In this document: piece after piece, positions 44,936 through 58,399 of the stretch
Layout: the number at the start of each line of letters is the position of its first letter
How positions within the stretch are numbered: position 1 is the first letter of the stretch
NCBI RefSeq assembly: GCF_049306965.1
Contig: NC_133182.1
Location: forward strand, 42,906,501-42,970,500
DNA from: Danio rerio
Taxonomy: Eukaryota > Chordata > Actinopteri > Cypriniformes > Danionidae
Direction: 5' to 3'
Length of the DNA: 64,000 bases
The notes under the pieces: model-generated
What the model was told of the DNA's origin: nothing
Database searches by the model: none
What the model saw: the letters and a program-made list of their open reading frames with translations, nothing else
Translations under genes and position numbers: made by a program

Positions 44936-47900
44936 ACTATATCTGATTTCAGACTTGTTATTTACAACTTATTTAATAATGAGTTTTACATTTTTAAATG
45001 TTGGTCCCTAAAATTAAATGTCCCTCTATTCTATGTGTATTGGCAACACCTCTGGTTCTGTCTCTTATATATTTTGTGTGCAAGTATCAAGTTGCTAGCT
45101 GCTTTTCACTTCTTTTCCCAATGTTATTACTAATAACAAAGGTTTCTGAATTCTACATATAGCCCCTTTAACAGTGGAATTATCTAGTGAAAAATCTGTC
45201 TCTCTATGCTCTCAAGAGACTTTGCTCTCAGTTTTTATGTTGTTTTATAGCACCACTGCTGAGTGCAGATCTCAGCTGATTCTAATATTCAATACTAATA
45301 TTTAATATTTTTGTGACATTCACCATCATCTATGCCAAAGCTATATATCAGGCTCTTGTATTTCATGTACAGTAACTGCATCATGATGAACTTGTGTCTT
45401 GCTGATCTGTTGTAGTGAAAATGACCTAAGGGGACTTAGCAGCATTCTTCTTGTTGCTAGACTGATTTGTAGAAGATCCAGGACAATATAAATGCATAAT
45501 GATTAAATAATTTAAGCTGAATCAACAATTCAACATGTCCATTTATAAGCAGAGGTAAATCACATTTAGCAGATGGACTTAACCCTATAGATGTGTCTGT
45601 GTAAACCATTAGCCACCAACAAATGCCACTTGCTTCATCTCTTTGGTGTTCATCTTACAGAACAAACAGTTTGAATTGGGTAACAATGTGGAATGTCTGA
45701 GAAACAATGAAAAAAGTCAACTGTAGTCCAAAATGTCAGGTTTCTACAGTATTTCTACTCTGACAGGCTTGTTTAGTCTCTGGCAGTATTATTAGTCACC
45801 AGTGAGGGGTTCATTTTGACTGTGATTATTGCCATGTTAACTGTGAACTGATGGAGCCCATTATCCACTGAAAGTATGACGTCATCACTTTTTGAATGGA
45901 TAGAGCGATAAGGCCATGCTGGCAACCAGAGGCAGGCTACAATTGTGGGAAAGAAGGTGACCACGTAAACTGGTGTTCCTCATACATAATGAATGCTTAT
46001 GGAACAGTCTTAAATGTATATAAATGCAATTCTACACCGACTAACTAAACTGCCTGAGAGTTTGAAGGCTCTCTCACATAAATGTTAAGTATGAGTTCTC
46101 TCAGCAGATCATCAGCACCCTGAGGACAGACACCGTAAATTAAATATATTTTAAAACATAAAGATAAGTCTGTAAAGTTAATATGTGATATACTACTAGA
46201 GCCCAACAAATTTGTGTAATCAAATCTAGTTGTTTGTTGTTCCAAATTTCCTTTCAAAAAATACAAATAAATAAATACTATTAACACATATACAAAAATC
46301 TTACAAAGCCAAGTTTAACCTTAATGTCCTTATGAATTGAAAATTCATGTTTATTTTGCTAGTAGTGACATTGTTATTATTTAGGTGAAAAATATTATTC
46401 TTTATGATAAAATAATGTGAAAAAATATTGTGGAAGTTAATCTACTAAAAAAATGTTTTGGTAATCTTTCATCAATGTCTGAATATTTACTTCCTTGTTT
46501 GAAGTTGCTGCCCTTGTGTTGACATCGATTTGACAGCTTTAGCTACAATACTCTTAACCATGCCCATCTTACCATTAGTTTGCTACAGGGAAATGATTTG
46601 CAAAAATAAAGCCCCAACCCTACTCAGTATTTCCTTTCAGTTGAAAATACATCAGCATTGTAAAATAAAAGTCTCCGCAACTTCAGGTTCACATGGACAT
46701 TAACGTCAAATATTATTTGGTTCTAGTTTTGGGAATAGATTTGTTTGACCTTCATAATGGTTCTCAGACATACTATTCTGCTAATGTGGACAAAACTCTA
46801 AAATACTCTGAAAGTGCGCTATTATTCAGAGAAAAGTCATATTCCTGCTTAAGATACTTTTTTGAGACACTTTTTTTTTCTGTCAGTTAAATATATAGGT
46901 TCTGTTCAAAATGATAATCCTTTTGATCTGTAGGTATGTGTATAATTTTTAATTTCAGATTTCAGATGAATGTCCATGAGAACTCCTTTGTGGCTCATAT
47001 GTGTCTTTAAATCATGTCTCTGCTGAGCCTGCACTTCCCAACTATCTAAACAACTTTATGTCATGAAAATGTGAAATTCATGAAAAAGGCCACAAACACT
47101 CAAAGTGTCATTTGTGACAAGGCCATGCTGTTCAGGAAGTAATGTCCTTAGGAAAAGTAATTTTTTTTAGAAAAGATAGAGGAAGAAAATAAAAAAACAC
47201 AAATTAGTGAAGTCTAAACCTTGCCCACCAGTTCAGATGTGCACAATCTTAATATTTCTATTTTGTTTCCTAACCTCTGAGTGGGGTTGTTCATTTAGTT
47301 GTCCCTTTTTAGAGTGTGGCTGCAGGTACTCCACTGTCTATCTGAATCAGGATAAATCTGACCAGAGTGTTACAGAAACCACACGGCCAAAAGCATTGGC
47401 AGTAGCATGGCCACAGCATGAAGTGTGAGCTGCAGGAACTTTCTAGATTAATGACAGGTTTAACAGATTCTTGCGTTCACACTCCCAAGCATTTACACAA
47501 GGGGATCTTACTGGACTAGGCACAGTCAAACATGATTTCTGTTAAAATCCCCCTTCAGTCCTCTTTGGCTGGGATCCACGCAGTGCTACCTGCTTGATGA
47601 AACCTTATCCCTGAACTTGCTCCAGATGCCCCCATGAGGTGCATCTTAGCCATAATGCTTTCTACACATGTGAGGGGTGGAGTTGGGTGTTGTGGCGTTG
47701 ACGTTTTGAAGCAGTAGGGTCTAAAGAAGCTTCTCAACAGGGGAGGTGAGAGAGTAAGAAAACAATATAAATAAAACAGACTGGGATGAAGAAGAAAACA
47801 CAATGCATAAAACTCTAGTTTTTGCTTTGAACTAGATAAGAAGTGGGATAAAGGGGAGCAGGAGACAGAATACGAAGCCAGCGGAGCCCACAGGTACACA

Positions 47901-48908
47901 AACATGTGGTTTCAACTTCCAGAAGCTTTCAGCTTGATTCTTTGAATTAGCTATTCAAGTGCAGACATGCTCAAACTGATTCGTTTGCTCCATGTCCAAA
48001 AATATGGGTTCCTCTGTAGCCTCTGGAACTGGAGGGTTACTACCTTTAAGTTATTATCATGAATGAGAGATTAAAAAAAAGCAGAGAACCTGCTTAAGAC
48101 AGCCAAAGGAGGATGAATGGGGTGAAAGCGCAGGGTGAAAACCTCAAATGGAGATTAAAAGTTAGTAAATGGGGGAAATAAGAGAGGGCTTTGCTTAGTA
48201 CTAAATGTGGGTCAGGCATGACCATGACCTTCCCATACTGCAGATGTTGTCTTCTTTGAAGCACATTCTTACCATCCTAGAGGGAGTCTACCAATAACAC
48301 AGGTGTAGACACACTTTCCTGCGCTAGGCTGCGTAATTTATGGCAATGGGTTGCCTAAGGGAGTCATTAGAGAGGGGTATTCCCTGTCAGAACGAGATCC
48401 TTGTTGCTGGCAATGGCCCTAGATAAAGTCGACGATGAGAACCGATGTAGATAAAGTCATGAGCACAGAACGGAAAGAGGCCCCTCTTGTCTCTTGTATA
48501 CACATCCTCTCAGGCCGCCAAGCTTGGAGTTGCATGTTCTGCACAGCTCACCATAAACAGCTCTCGCAGGCCAACAGACTTCATGCCTGAGTGGGGCTCC
48601 TTCAACCCGCTGAATCATGAAATGTTTCAAGAATGGTGTCACCACACCAAAGACTCATCTCGCAATGAGCTGCCACTGGGTGGAGATGGTGAGCAGCTGT
48701 AAGGGCAGTGTAAATGACAGTAAACTGCTGATAAACTATTAGTTTATTGTCATATTTGTTATTGTTTACCATGATAAACTACATATTAATCATATTAATC
48801 ATATACATTAATACATTTGACCCAGCTTAAAATTTACTGATTTTGTTTAAAACTTAAAATCTTTTAACATTTTTGCTAAATGACATGCACATATTGTTCA
48901 CCACACAA
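44936..48908. other. No gene or clear element recognised
   Basis: Short ORFs (for example 46693-46890, 47207-47428, 47555-47905, 48487-48702) lack domains, good splice signals or repetition. Nothing supported. Confidence 0.4.
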
Positions 48909-50108
48909 CTACACAGCAAAATATGGGGACCCAAAACAACTCTATGGGTGTTAATTTCAACCCTTTGAAAGTGTCTCATGGGGTCCACTCAAAAAAGAGT
49001 TAAATCAACACTTTCAAAAGGGTTGGCACATTGACACCGAAGTAAGGGTTAATTTTAACTCTGGGCAGAGTTAAAATATGTAACTATATTTAACACCGCC
49101 TGGTGTAATATATTGTTATTTCATTCAACTCTCTTGAGTGTAAATATGGTAAAAAGGTCAAATAGACTGTAAATTACAAAATAAAAAACATTTTATTTGA
49201 AAACATTCACCACTTCAACAATTCATCCAGTTTTTAAAATGCAACAATATCAAATATGCTTTAAATGTTTTATTAGTACAAACAGTATCAACAAAATATG
49301 TATGACCAGTGCTCAAAAAGGCTGTTTCAGTCCTTTGGTCCAAACTTGATGTTTCATCAGAGCCATTTGAAAGTTCAATATAGCGTCACTCATAGTTTTC
49401 TTCTGAACGCATAGTTTTCTTCTGAAATTACATTTTAAACAACTTGGCATGCAAATCTTTCACTTCTGGTGTTTCCTTGGTCCTCCATATCAAACACAGC
49501 AGTTTAAATGAAGGTACAAATGCTGTAAACTTGTGTGAAAACAAACTGGAGCTAGGAAATCTCATCAAGCATGTCCTGTGAATGAAGTGCTTCCCAGCCA
49601 CAGGATGACCTTTTTATCCATGACGATGTAGTAGCTGCTGATCGCTCGTCTGGTGGTTCCTGATGCACGGATATAGGGTGATGCTCATCTAAGAACTCTT
49701 CAAGACTCCAGCATGACTAAGAAAAATGTTTGAAAACAAATTGCAATCAAATTCTATGATATATTTAAAAGAACATTTAAAGTAAATAAAACATTCAAGA
49801 AATCTAAACTCACCTTTTGAAAATCTTTATGATGATCCACAACTTGACTCTCCCAGCTGGTTGAGGTGACAGGATTTGGAAAAGTAGAAAAAAACACATA
49901 CATCACTGTTGGATCTCCAAAAACAATTAGGTTAACCACTATGGCTAGAACTGGAAAAACAGGCAGCTGTCTGTCCAGAATCCTGAATTTAACACAACAC
50001 TTGGAGCTAAATTTAGAGGAGCTTAAAATCTTTTATATCATTTAGTGATGCTGACTTCCCCAAAATATTGGCCACAGTGTAAAAAATATTCATAAACTTA
50101 CAGTTTTC

Positions 50109-50133
50109 TGTAAGCGTGTGCGTGCATGTGTGT

Positions 50134-50164
<31 letters not shown>

Positions 50165-50175
50165 CGTGCGTGTTT
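50109..50175. repeat. (GT)n/(GC)-interrupted microsatellite
   Basis: GTGTGTGCGTG-type run inside the 3.3 kb element. Confidence 0.9.
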
Positions 50176-50929
50176 CTTTACCAGATTCAACTTGTTAGGC
50201 CCTTTCAGGTCCAGTATTGACACCACCTTTCCTGGAGTCTAGCAGATGTTTCAGGTGCAAATATAATCTAAAATATTAGGATAAGCAGAAGAGGAAAAGT
50301 GCAAAGCAGAGCAAAACATTATTTAAGTAACAGTTCACCCACAATACAAAACTTATCACCTTCATGTCATTCGTTATTCTCTAATGCTCTAATACCCTCT
50401 TAGCTTATTGTGAAACAAATACAGAACTTTATCAAACATACCTTCATTATTATCACCACATATGACCAAGAAGGTGTGCTTGGTCATTTCACCAACTCTG
50501 GAAATACACCATCCGTCTCTAATCAGCCACCGTCACAGGGTCTTGTGTTATTGTATAGAGAACTGTGGCTGTTAAAAAACAACAACACATTAGTATCTAA
50601 CACATATGCATAACCTTCAGATAAAAGAGAGATAAACATCACAAAGTATACCTTACACTTTTTCAGATATCTTTTGATTCAGATTTTGATTATTGATAAT
50701 AAATCTACAAATCAAACCTGTATCATCATTAGGCTGCTCAAATATGAATCAGTTGATTAATTTTACAGACAGGTGGCTGTTTACAACGCACTAAATTGTC
50801 TTTAATAAAACGGAAATGTTGTGTACAGTACATGCTAAGTTTAGCCTATAGTTTTAAGCACAATATCATGTGGGAGAAAAAGCTTGATTAAGATGTTCCT
50901 GACTACAGAAATAGCCTAACTTACTAACG

Positions 50930-51260
50930 TCAGACATCCCGAGTTGGGAAAAGTCATTTTCGGGGGATACAGAGTTGATTTGCGGGAGGTAGCGGGAGAG
51001 ATGGGTACCTGAAGAGTAATGAGATAAGTTGCGCGCGACGTACCTAAAGAGCGGTGGGGGTGACTTGCGCGCGACGTACCTGAAGAGCTGGGAGGGATGC
51101 GGTGGAGAGGGGTGTGCAAAGTGTTTAATGACCGGGCGGGAGACGCGCGATTTCCAGGAGATTATCATTCATTTGCGGGCATCTACTTGGGCATCTGGGA
51201 GTCTCTGTGCATTTGCGGGATAACGTTAACGTTAGTCCCGCAACTTCCGGGAGACTTCTG
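50930..51260. promoter_or_regulatory. CpG-rich segment with 2-3 copies of a GCGCGCGACGTACC repeat
   Basis: It stands out from AT-rich surroundings. The word GACGTACCTGAAGAGC (one copy variant) recurs at about 38 bp spacing, with TAACGTTAACGTTAG further on. Could be the promoter of the surrounding transposon. Inference from composition only. Confidence 0.3.
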
Positions 51261-53084
51261 TAACGTCAAATGTCTGATAAAGTGCAAACGCGGTCATTTA
51301 AAGACATTAATGTTAACATTCCGACTTTAATGGTTGTCAACACTTAATATAATTCAAGCGTAACTGTTACGTTATCACACGAGTCTATGGACTAACGTTA
51401 TATGGACGGCCACGAATGAACCAGTTTAACTTAAAAGGGCCGTGGTGTTTAAAATAACCAAATTAACGTACACGAATAACAAACAATCATATGTTTCAGT
51501 CAGGAAGCCTTTTACAAGTAAGCATGTTCATTTACTCACCAGATATGTTTTAGAAACTTTCCTGAGCTTATGGAAACCGTCCTGTGTTGCCGTTAGCATC
51601 TGGGCAGAGTAGGCTAGGCGGCTCCGGGGATTCCCTCGCTAGTTTGCTTCGAATTAAAGGAGAAGTGTCGATTTTATTTTACAGATGGGTAACAACGCAC
51701 AAAATAGCATTAAGCGTGACAGAAATGTGTTGAACATGTACATTTGATGTTTTTATGCACTATGTATGCGTGAGCAAGCATATATAAAAACATTCTTGAA
51801 AAGAAGTCAATAGTAATGCAGTTAAGCTAGATACACAAACGACCATGAATGAACCGCAGAAGTTTAAAATTGTCACTCCATTCTAAAGTTATTAACTTAA
51901 CAATATGTTTACAACTGTATTTCCTTAAAGAAAGTCAGTAAAATACCAACATTTAGGTAGTTTGACTCACCAGTTGCTGTTCTAAACCTCAGATGGAAAA
52001 TGGCGTCTGGAAAATTCTTCAGTGACTGGGGCTGCATGAATTCCCGGATGTTGGAAATAACACCACCAAGTGTTGAAAAGATAACTCCTTGATTTCGCAT
52101 TCAATAAAATCAATTTTAACTCTTATTATATTCATTTATCAAAATCTAACTCTTTAACGTCAACACTTTACTCTGAAATGCTTCAACACCGAGAATTTAA
52201 CTCTGATGAATTTGCTGTGTAGCAATGTGAGCTAACAAAATCATATGGTTAGTTTTGATTTCTTGGGCACTTTAAGGTTGTCTTGTTCAAGTCTTTGGGA
52301 CTGTAGGTGTAAAAGATGTTCATACTGGGAATCAAATCTTTGAATTGATACTCTAAAACAACTAGACCTAGAAAGCATTAATGAGATTGCACAGATTATT
52401 CACAAATCTGCCAAAATATAAGTAATAGCTGTCTAGATGGCTTTGTTGGTTGTAAGGAGACACCTACAACCTGAGCTGACTTCAAAAGGGAGAGTGATAT
52501 AACTGCTGGGTTGAGCTGAGGGCTGTGGGAGCAGAGCGAGATTGGTGGTGCGAGTGGTAAGGAGTGCCATACCAATCTCAAGTCCCACAGAGTTGCTCCA
52601 GAGGGATAAAGAGATGAACAACTACAATAAATGATGAGAGAGGACAAGGCTCTAGCAACTTGTGTTGTTAATTTTTGTTTCTGCAGCAGTCATTAATAAA
52701 GCGTGCTGCTGCTTACTTTACATTTACTGACTAGATTCCACTTTTCTAATCTTTTAACCTTGCTACATTGGTGCCAAAGTGTAGAAGGAAGAATGGGCTG
52801 GTGGTGATTGCTCCTGTGGTTGCTTGTTGGATTGGTAATGGAGCAACTTGTTGACAGCTTTGTCGGTAACAGGCAATTGTGTTCATCCAGTCTGAAAGTT
52901 GCATAGTGTTGCTTTAAAGCTGTTGTGAAATGAAAGTGTATGTTTTTTTTTTAATTGCGACATGTGAAAAGGTTGTTGAGCACTCCATTCTATTAATTAG
53001 GTGTTGTCTGAAGTGTTCTTGCTCTGAAGTGAAGGCAGTTGAATGTGAGTGAATAATATTTCTAAAACGTAGGGGTTTAACCCT

Positions 53085-53351
53085 GGCATCCTGGCCAAAT
53101 TTGCCCACTGGCCTCTGTCCATCATGGCCTCCTAACCATCCCCTTATCATAATTGGCTTCATCACTCGCTCAGTTGGCGTTTTTGTGTGGAGTTTGCATG
53201 TTCTGCCTGCGTTCTGTGTTCTCCCGGAGATGGGTTGCAGCTGGAAGGGCATGTTCGTAAAAACATGCTGGATAAGTTGGCGGTTCATTCCGCTGTGGCG
53301 ACCCCGTATTAATAAAGGGACTTAGCCAAAAAGAAAATGAATGAATGAATG
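53085..53351 (+). mobile_element. DANA SINE 3' half preceded by another retroposon fragment
   Basis: CAGTTGGCGTTTTTGTGTGG, GGAGATGGGTTGCAGCTGGA, GGATAAGTTGGCGGTTCATT and AATAAAGGGACTTAG with (ATGA)n from 53170 on. Before it, AATTTGCCCACTGGCCTCTG and CCATCATGGCCTCCTAACC resemble another common fish retroposon tail. Confidence 0.75.
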
Positions 53352-54454
53352 AGTAGAGGTCACGTCCCCAGGTGCTTGATCCACAAGAACAGCAAGCACC
53401 GAAATCTGCCCACTTTTCATCTGATTACTGACGGCAGGCTTAGAGGGATCACTCTTGATTTTAATAATGTCTTCAGATGAAACGGCAACCGGGGCGCTCC
53501 CTTTCTTTAATCTTCCTTTCCGGTGACATCAAATCCTCATTATTGTCTAAAGCACATGTGAATGTCTGTATGACCTTCGTTGTCTGATGCAGAAAGGAAA
53601 GGTAAGCGATTATGCTGCTGTCACAGAGGCTCACCTGTATGAGAAAATAATGGTCTGAAACCTGAAAAATGCCCAATGGACGGTATACAGAGTAGGGGAT
53701 TAAGGCATGTATGAATTTCAAGGTTTACATAACATCCTGTCTACTATGATATAGTCACAGGCACAGCTATAAACTTTACACCCACAAACCGTTGGCTGAA
53801 CGTCTGATGCGTAAGCCATACAAAATTGGAAGCATTTTATAATTTAAAGCATAGACTCTTTATAATATGTCCAAGAGTTTCATACACTGCTCCGTTATTG
53901 CAAGTCATAAACACTCCATTTTCACACCCTTAAACATGACTCTTAATTAAACAAACTGCAATTTGGTTGGTTTACATGTCAGTCAGATGGCCTCTGTTTG
54001 GTCCTTAGCCAGTAAAGGTTTGGATGGAGACCAAAATAGAGAATCGTCACCCAGAAGAGATTTTTGCTGCTTGTTTAAACTACTCATTTAAAAGGAGCTG
54101 AATCAACACAATACTTGAGCTTTGGACAATTTAATTTGAACAATATAATTGTTTTATGTTCAACCCACTCAAATTTGTAAAAACAATTAAGTTAACTTAA
54201 TTGATATTTGTTGGGACAACATGAAGAATTGTGTATAACCCAGCATTTTTACAGCATTTCTTTTTATAAAGACTATGAAATCAGTGCTTATGATAAAGTC
54301 TTCATGTTCAGTTTGGGGATAAAAAGAGAAGCGAAATATAAAAGATGGGAGCATGATTAAAAATAAATGTTTACAATTTATGATTTAATTAACAGATTAC
54401 CATTAGATATCACTTTATAACAGACAAAGGCTGTTTATTAATGCATTACATTTA

Positions 54455-54515
54455 CATTTAGCCATCTAGCAGATGCTTTTATCTAAAGTGATGTACAAAT
54501 GAGGACAATAGAAAC
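54455..54515 (+). mobile_element. LINE/SINE tail-like fragment
   Basis: ATTTACATTTAGCCATCTAG then CAGATGCTTTTATCTAAAG is the well-known fish tail motif usually linked to L2-like retroposons. Confidence 0.5.
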
Positions 54516-54739
54516 GCTTCAGGTCACCGAAGAGCAGCAATATATAAATGCCATTAAAAGTCTTAAGTTGATTTAGACTTTTTAGTTTTTATTTATTTAT
54601 TTTTTTTAATCAGACAAACAGGAAAAACAGTTAAGGGTAACTAGTAAGTGTTGTTGTTAGTCAGTTAGGTGTTGACGAAACAGTCTTCGAGCATTTCTTA
54701 AAGATGAACAAAGACTTGTTTGTGTTGAGTTAGGTAGGT

Positions 54740-55560
54740 CAATCCATCTGGATTGAATGTTAAAGATGATTGTCCTTGCAATTGAATTTGTAGGGTATTG
54801 AACCCAAAGTGACGCTCGGTAGCAGTATGCAGGATTGGGCGACTACAGCAATGTGGTCAGTGAATTTCAGCTGGTCATCAAGCACCACTGATAGGTTACT
54901 GATGGTCGTGAATAGAATGATGTTCCCAGCTATATGGTGAAATTGTGAGCATGTGTTCGGGAGGTTGGAATTACCAGCAGTAAAATTTTGGAAAGGTTTA
55001 GTTGAAGGTAAAAGTCCTTCATCCAGACAGAGGTCAGACCTGCTGATATTCAAGAGTTCCCACTTAGATATGCTTGGCATTTATAGCAGGTTTGGCATGC
55101 TGTCCCGGGAGAGAACCCTGAGCTCGGAGATATATGAGCCTAGGGCTCCCGCCCGGTCTAGAAGCATATCAGGAGAACCGAGATCAGGTAGGTCTCGATC
55201 GCTCCCCCTTTAGAAGGGGAGAAAAAGGAGGAGATGGGGTGGAAGGGGGGATTCTTCCAAAAAGAAGATAGAGCAATAAGCAGAAAGTGATCCGTTTATA
55301 TTAAGCTAGGATCATTCTGATTGGATTATTACTGATTACGGATGAGTGCCCAGCGGTGCACAATCATATCACGTGCTACTCTCGAAATTAGTTTATGAAA
55401 CTTCACTTCATGCAGTGGTTGTTGTGTGTGAGAGGCAGAGATGGCTGTCATTAGAATGGAAATAATAGGAAAGTCATGTTTTTGAATGACAGTCCCAAGT
55501 GGTGTCATGTAGATGGAGGAGAGATGTCCTAGGACAGAGCCCTGAGCCACCCCAGTAAAA
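54740..55560 (-). mobile_element. L2-like LINE fossil (reverse transcriptase fragments) with an insert
   Basis: 55329-55550 encodes AQGSVLGHLSSIYMTPLG, the RT block usually read PQGSVLGPLLF. 54760-55080 encodes LSVVLDDQLKFTDHIAVVAQ, matching the downstream L2-type block LGVILDDQL.FTDHIA. Between them, roughly 55085-55325, is GC-rich foreign DNA with CCCGGGAGAGAACCCTGAGC, not identified. The two RT parts are in different frames and the YADD box is not recognisable. Confidence 0.7.
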
Positions 55561-56501
55561 AAAAATGGCAGCTTCGATACGTGTTCTGCCTATCTTCAAG
55601 ACACCCTAAAAGGTCTACCTAAGGGCATAAGTATGAAGAATGTGGAGATCAAAACACCTTTGGAACCCATTGATTAATTTGTATAGACAAACAACATACT
55701 TGAAAAAATATTTTCATTGTTTCACATCTTCATTTTTGGAAGTGGTATCTCTTTTTTAAGTTTTGTGTGTAGAAGTGTCAGTTGACAGTTGTTTTGGCAT
55801 TGTAAATGTTTGATGAAGTGTGACAATGGAGCTAAAGCATCTGGTGAACCATATAATCCAACAGAGACAACAAGATGCTTCAGTGAGTATAAATATATAT
55901 GTATACTGTTGTAATAATTTATTACCCAATTTGAACCCACTTTTACTTTTCTCTGTTTACTCTGTGTAGATGTTTATTCTTTTTTTTTTTCTTCTATAAT
56001 AATAGTAAGTGGTCAGAGTGCAAGCCAAAACAAATTCCTTGTTTATATGAATATACTTATAGCCCATAAAGCTCGTTCTGAATCTCATTCAGATAAAACG
56101 TCATGCATTTTTTTGCATAGCAATGTGGAACGTGTCACTTCTTGTGCCTGAGCGGAATATCTTCAAAAACCCCTGAGCTTGCTTGAGTGCACTTAGAGAG
56201 ACATGCCAGATGTTTGTTCAGATGCAAGAATGAGAGCTCAGGTGTCTTGCTGACACCATTCTGTTTCCTCCCAACAGAATGTCTTCCCATTCTGTCAATC
56301 ACTGCTATAAGTACTCCTTAGAGGAGTTAATGAATAATTTGCCACCTGAAGGCTTGTCTTCTTACAGGATGCTTCTAATCTTTGACCCTTGCTCTAAAAT
56401 CATTGCCACTGTCAGTTACCAGTCATGTTTTAATCCAGACAGTGATACAAAAAGAACTGTGTGTGGAGAATACACAAAATACAGTACACCCATCAATTTT
56501 G

Positions 56502-56801
56502 AGTAATACTTTATTTTGATTGCCCCTATTGCACATTTTGCTCATTAAATGTTGCATTAAAACTACATGTCAATTACTTCCCATTTGAGTATTAGTAGAT
56601 TGTTTGCTTAATTTCTGTTGATACTGCTACTTCAACAGACATTTAACTGACTATAGGAAACTTTGCAAGTACATGTCAACTTACTCTAACCCCAACCCAA
56701 CAGTCTGCTTATAATTAAATGAGAATTAGTTGGCATGTAGATGCAATGTAACTTAAATTCAACAAAATGCGTTAAAGGGACCATCAAAATAAAGTGATAC
56801 T
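56502..56801. mobile_element. MITE of 300 bp with 19 bp TIRs
   Basis: AGTAATACTTTATTTTGAT (56502-56520) is inverted at 56783-56801 with 17 of 19 matches. The interior is partly self-complementary. The type matches a common Danio MITE ending in ACTTTATTTTGA. Confidence 0.75.
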
Positions 56802-57483
56802 GAATTTTCTTAATTCTTTTGCACTCTTTATCAAATTAAAATATTGTTACCAAAATAACAAAAACTATTGACAATGGTAAAATAAAATGTATTAATTGAT
56901 CCAAATTGTGATAACTGTTTTAATCTGTAATAAATAATAATAATAATAAAACATTCGATAGTAAAGCTGTTTTTATTTAGTGCAACATGATCTTTCAGAA
57001 ATCATTCAGATATGCGGATTTGTTGCACTAGATATATTTGTGCTAATGAATATTTGTAAAAAAAAATTATGGCCCATTTCTTTTTTCAAGATTCTTAATA
57101 AATAGAAAATATTTTAAAAAGCTGTATTTTTTTGTCAACTGATCATTAAATAGCATCAAATATCAATTACAAAACAGTATTATAGAAAGACTTACTTCTT
57201 AAGTTGACAGTTTTAATTGTCTAAAAATGACACTTATAATGAAGGAATCATAAGTTGCTTAATTTCAGTATAAAGTTTATTGTATTTTGTACAATTTTTC
57301 ATAATACATAATATTTTATTGTTCAGTATTTCTAATACTAAAAGATACTCATTATTGCAGGCATTTACAAATGTTCTGTTTTACATGTACAATCTATAGA
57401 CAAAACAGTGAAACACTTTTCACATGCTCAATTACACTTATTTACTTGCAGTCCTTAACTTAAATATATGTTTTAATTTACAT

Positions 57484-58390
57484 GTGCTGACTTTATTTTT
57501 TTGCAATGTGGTCTTTGAAGACCAACTTTTTATCAAAGATCTCCCCAAGATTCCTGACTGATTTAGAAGGTACAATATAATTGTAGATGACTCCAGCTGG
57601 ATAGTCAAATTATGTACTGTATTATGTACAGGCAGAGTTTGAATGTTCTCCCCGTGTTAGTGTGGGTATCCTCTGGGTGCTCCAGTTTCCCCCACAGTCT
57701 AAAGACATGCGCTATAGTTGAATTGGATGGACTAAATTGGCCGTAGTGTATGTGTGTTAATGTAAGTGTATGGGTGTGTCCTAGTACTGGGTTGCAGCTG
57801 CATCCGCTGTGTCAAACATATGCTGCATAATTTGGCGGCTCATTTCGCTCTGGCAACTCCTTATGAATAAAGGAACTAAGCCGAAACAAAATGAATTAAT
57901 GAATTATCTACAGCCAGATTTGTAGGGAAATGCTCAGGGAAAGCACCAAATGGTGATATTTCATCAATGCTGAGATTTCCTTCAGGCAGTGCAAGATCCA
58001 CAAAGCTACTGTTGGATCGTTTAGTTGAACTGAGAGATAGATCTGTGTGCCATCAGCAAGCATAACAATAGTAAAAAAAAAACATGTTCTGGAATGATAG
58101 GACCCAGGAAAGTGGTGTAATCTGAGAAGGTGTCCAAGAACTGATCCCTGAGGAACCCCCATGACCAGATGTGCTTCGGATACCTCTCTCCTCCAGACAA
58201 CACTTAAGATCTATTCGTGAAGTTAGACTTAAACCATTAATGTGGAGTTAAACATGCCCATCAAGAATATATGGATAGAACAATCTGATGATTCACAGTG
58301 TAGAAGGCAGCAGACAGGTCTAGCAGAAGCAGAACTGATGATTTAGAACCAGCTTTAGCAATCTTCAGCTTATAGCAGTCTCCTCAGGTC
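57484..58390 (-). mobile_element. Second L2-like LINE fossil, interrupted by a DANA SINE
   Basis: Minus strand 57908-58162 encodes MGVPQGSVLGHLLRLHHFPG and LADGTQIYLSVQLNDPTVAL (degenerate YADDTQ block) up to EISALMKYHHL. The reading continues beyond the SINE at 57484-57615 with SVRNLGEIFDKKLVFKDHIA. Same family as 54740-55560. Confidence 0.75.
57630..57905 (+). mobile_element. DANA SINE lacking its tRNA head, inside the LINE fossil
   Basis: GAGTTTGAATGTTCTCCCCG, TCCAGTTTCCCCCACAGTCT, AAATTGGCCGTAGTGTATG, then AATAAAGGAACTAAGCCG and an (ATGAATTA) tail. Confidence 0.85.
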
Positions 58391-58399
58391 TAATAAATA

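Larger units (their letters stand above)
48909..52222. mobile_element. TIR-bounded DNA transposon (3.3 kb) with decayed ORF fragments
   Basis: CTACACAGCAAA (48909-48920) is inverted at 52211-52222, both flanked by CAA, a possible 3 bp target duplication. Both ends have the recurring AGTTAAA/TTTAACTC words typical of a fish element. Inside, minus-strand fragments 49813-49980 (VVNLIVFGDPTVMYV) and 49565-49690 (GTTRRAISSYYIVMDKKVI) look like exons of an element-encoded protein; I recall similar sequence in fish transposon ORFs but cannot verify it. A CpG-rich segment lies at the distal side. Confidence 0.55.

Noticed and set aside
47555-47905. Minus-strand 116 aa ORF with a possible hydrophobic stretch
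   Set aside because: Low complexity (Ser/Leu/Phe), no splice context, no repeat or homology recognised.
55085-55325. GC-rich segment considered as a host exon or a retroelement end
   Set aside because: No open frame with splice sites and no terminal repeat seen; left as unidentified insert in the LINE fossil.
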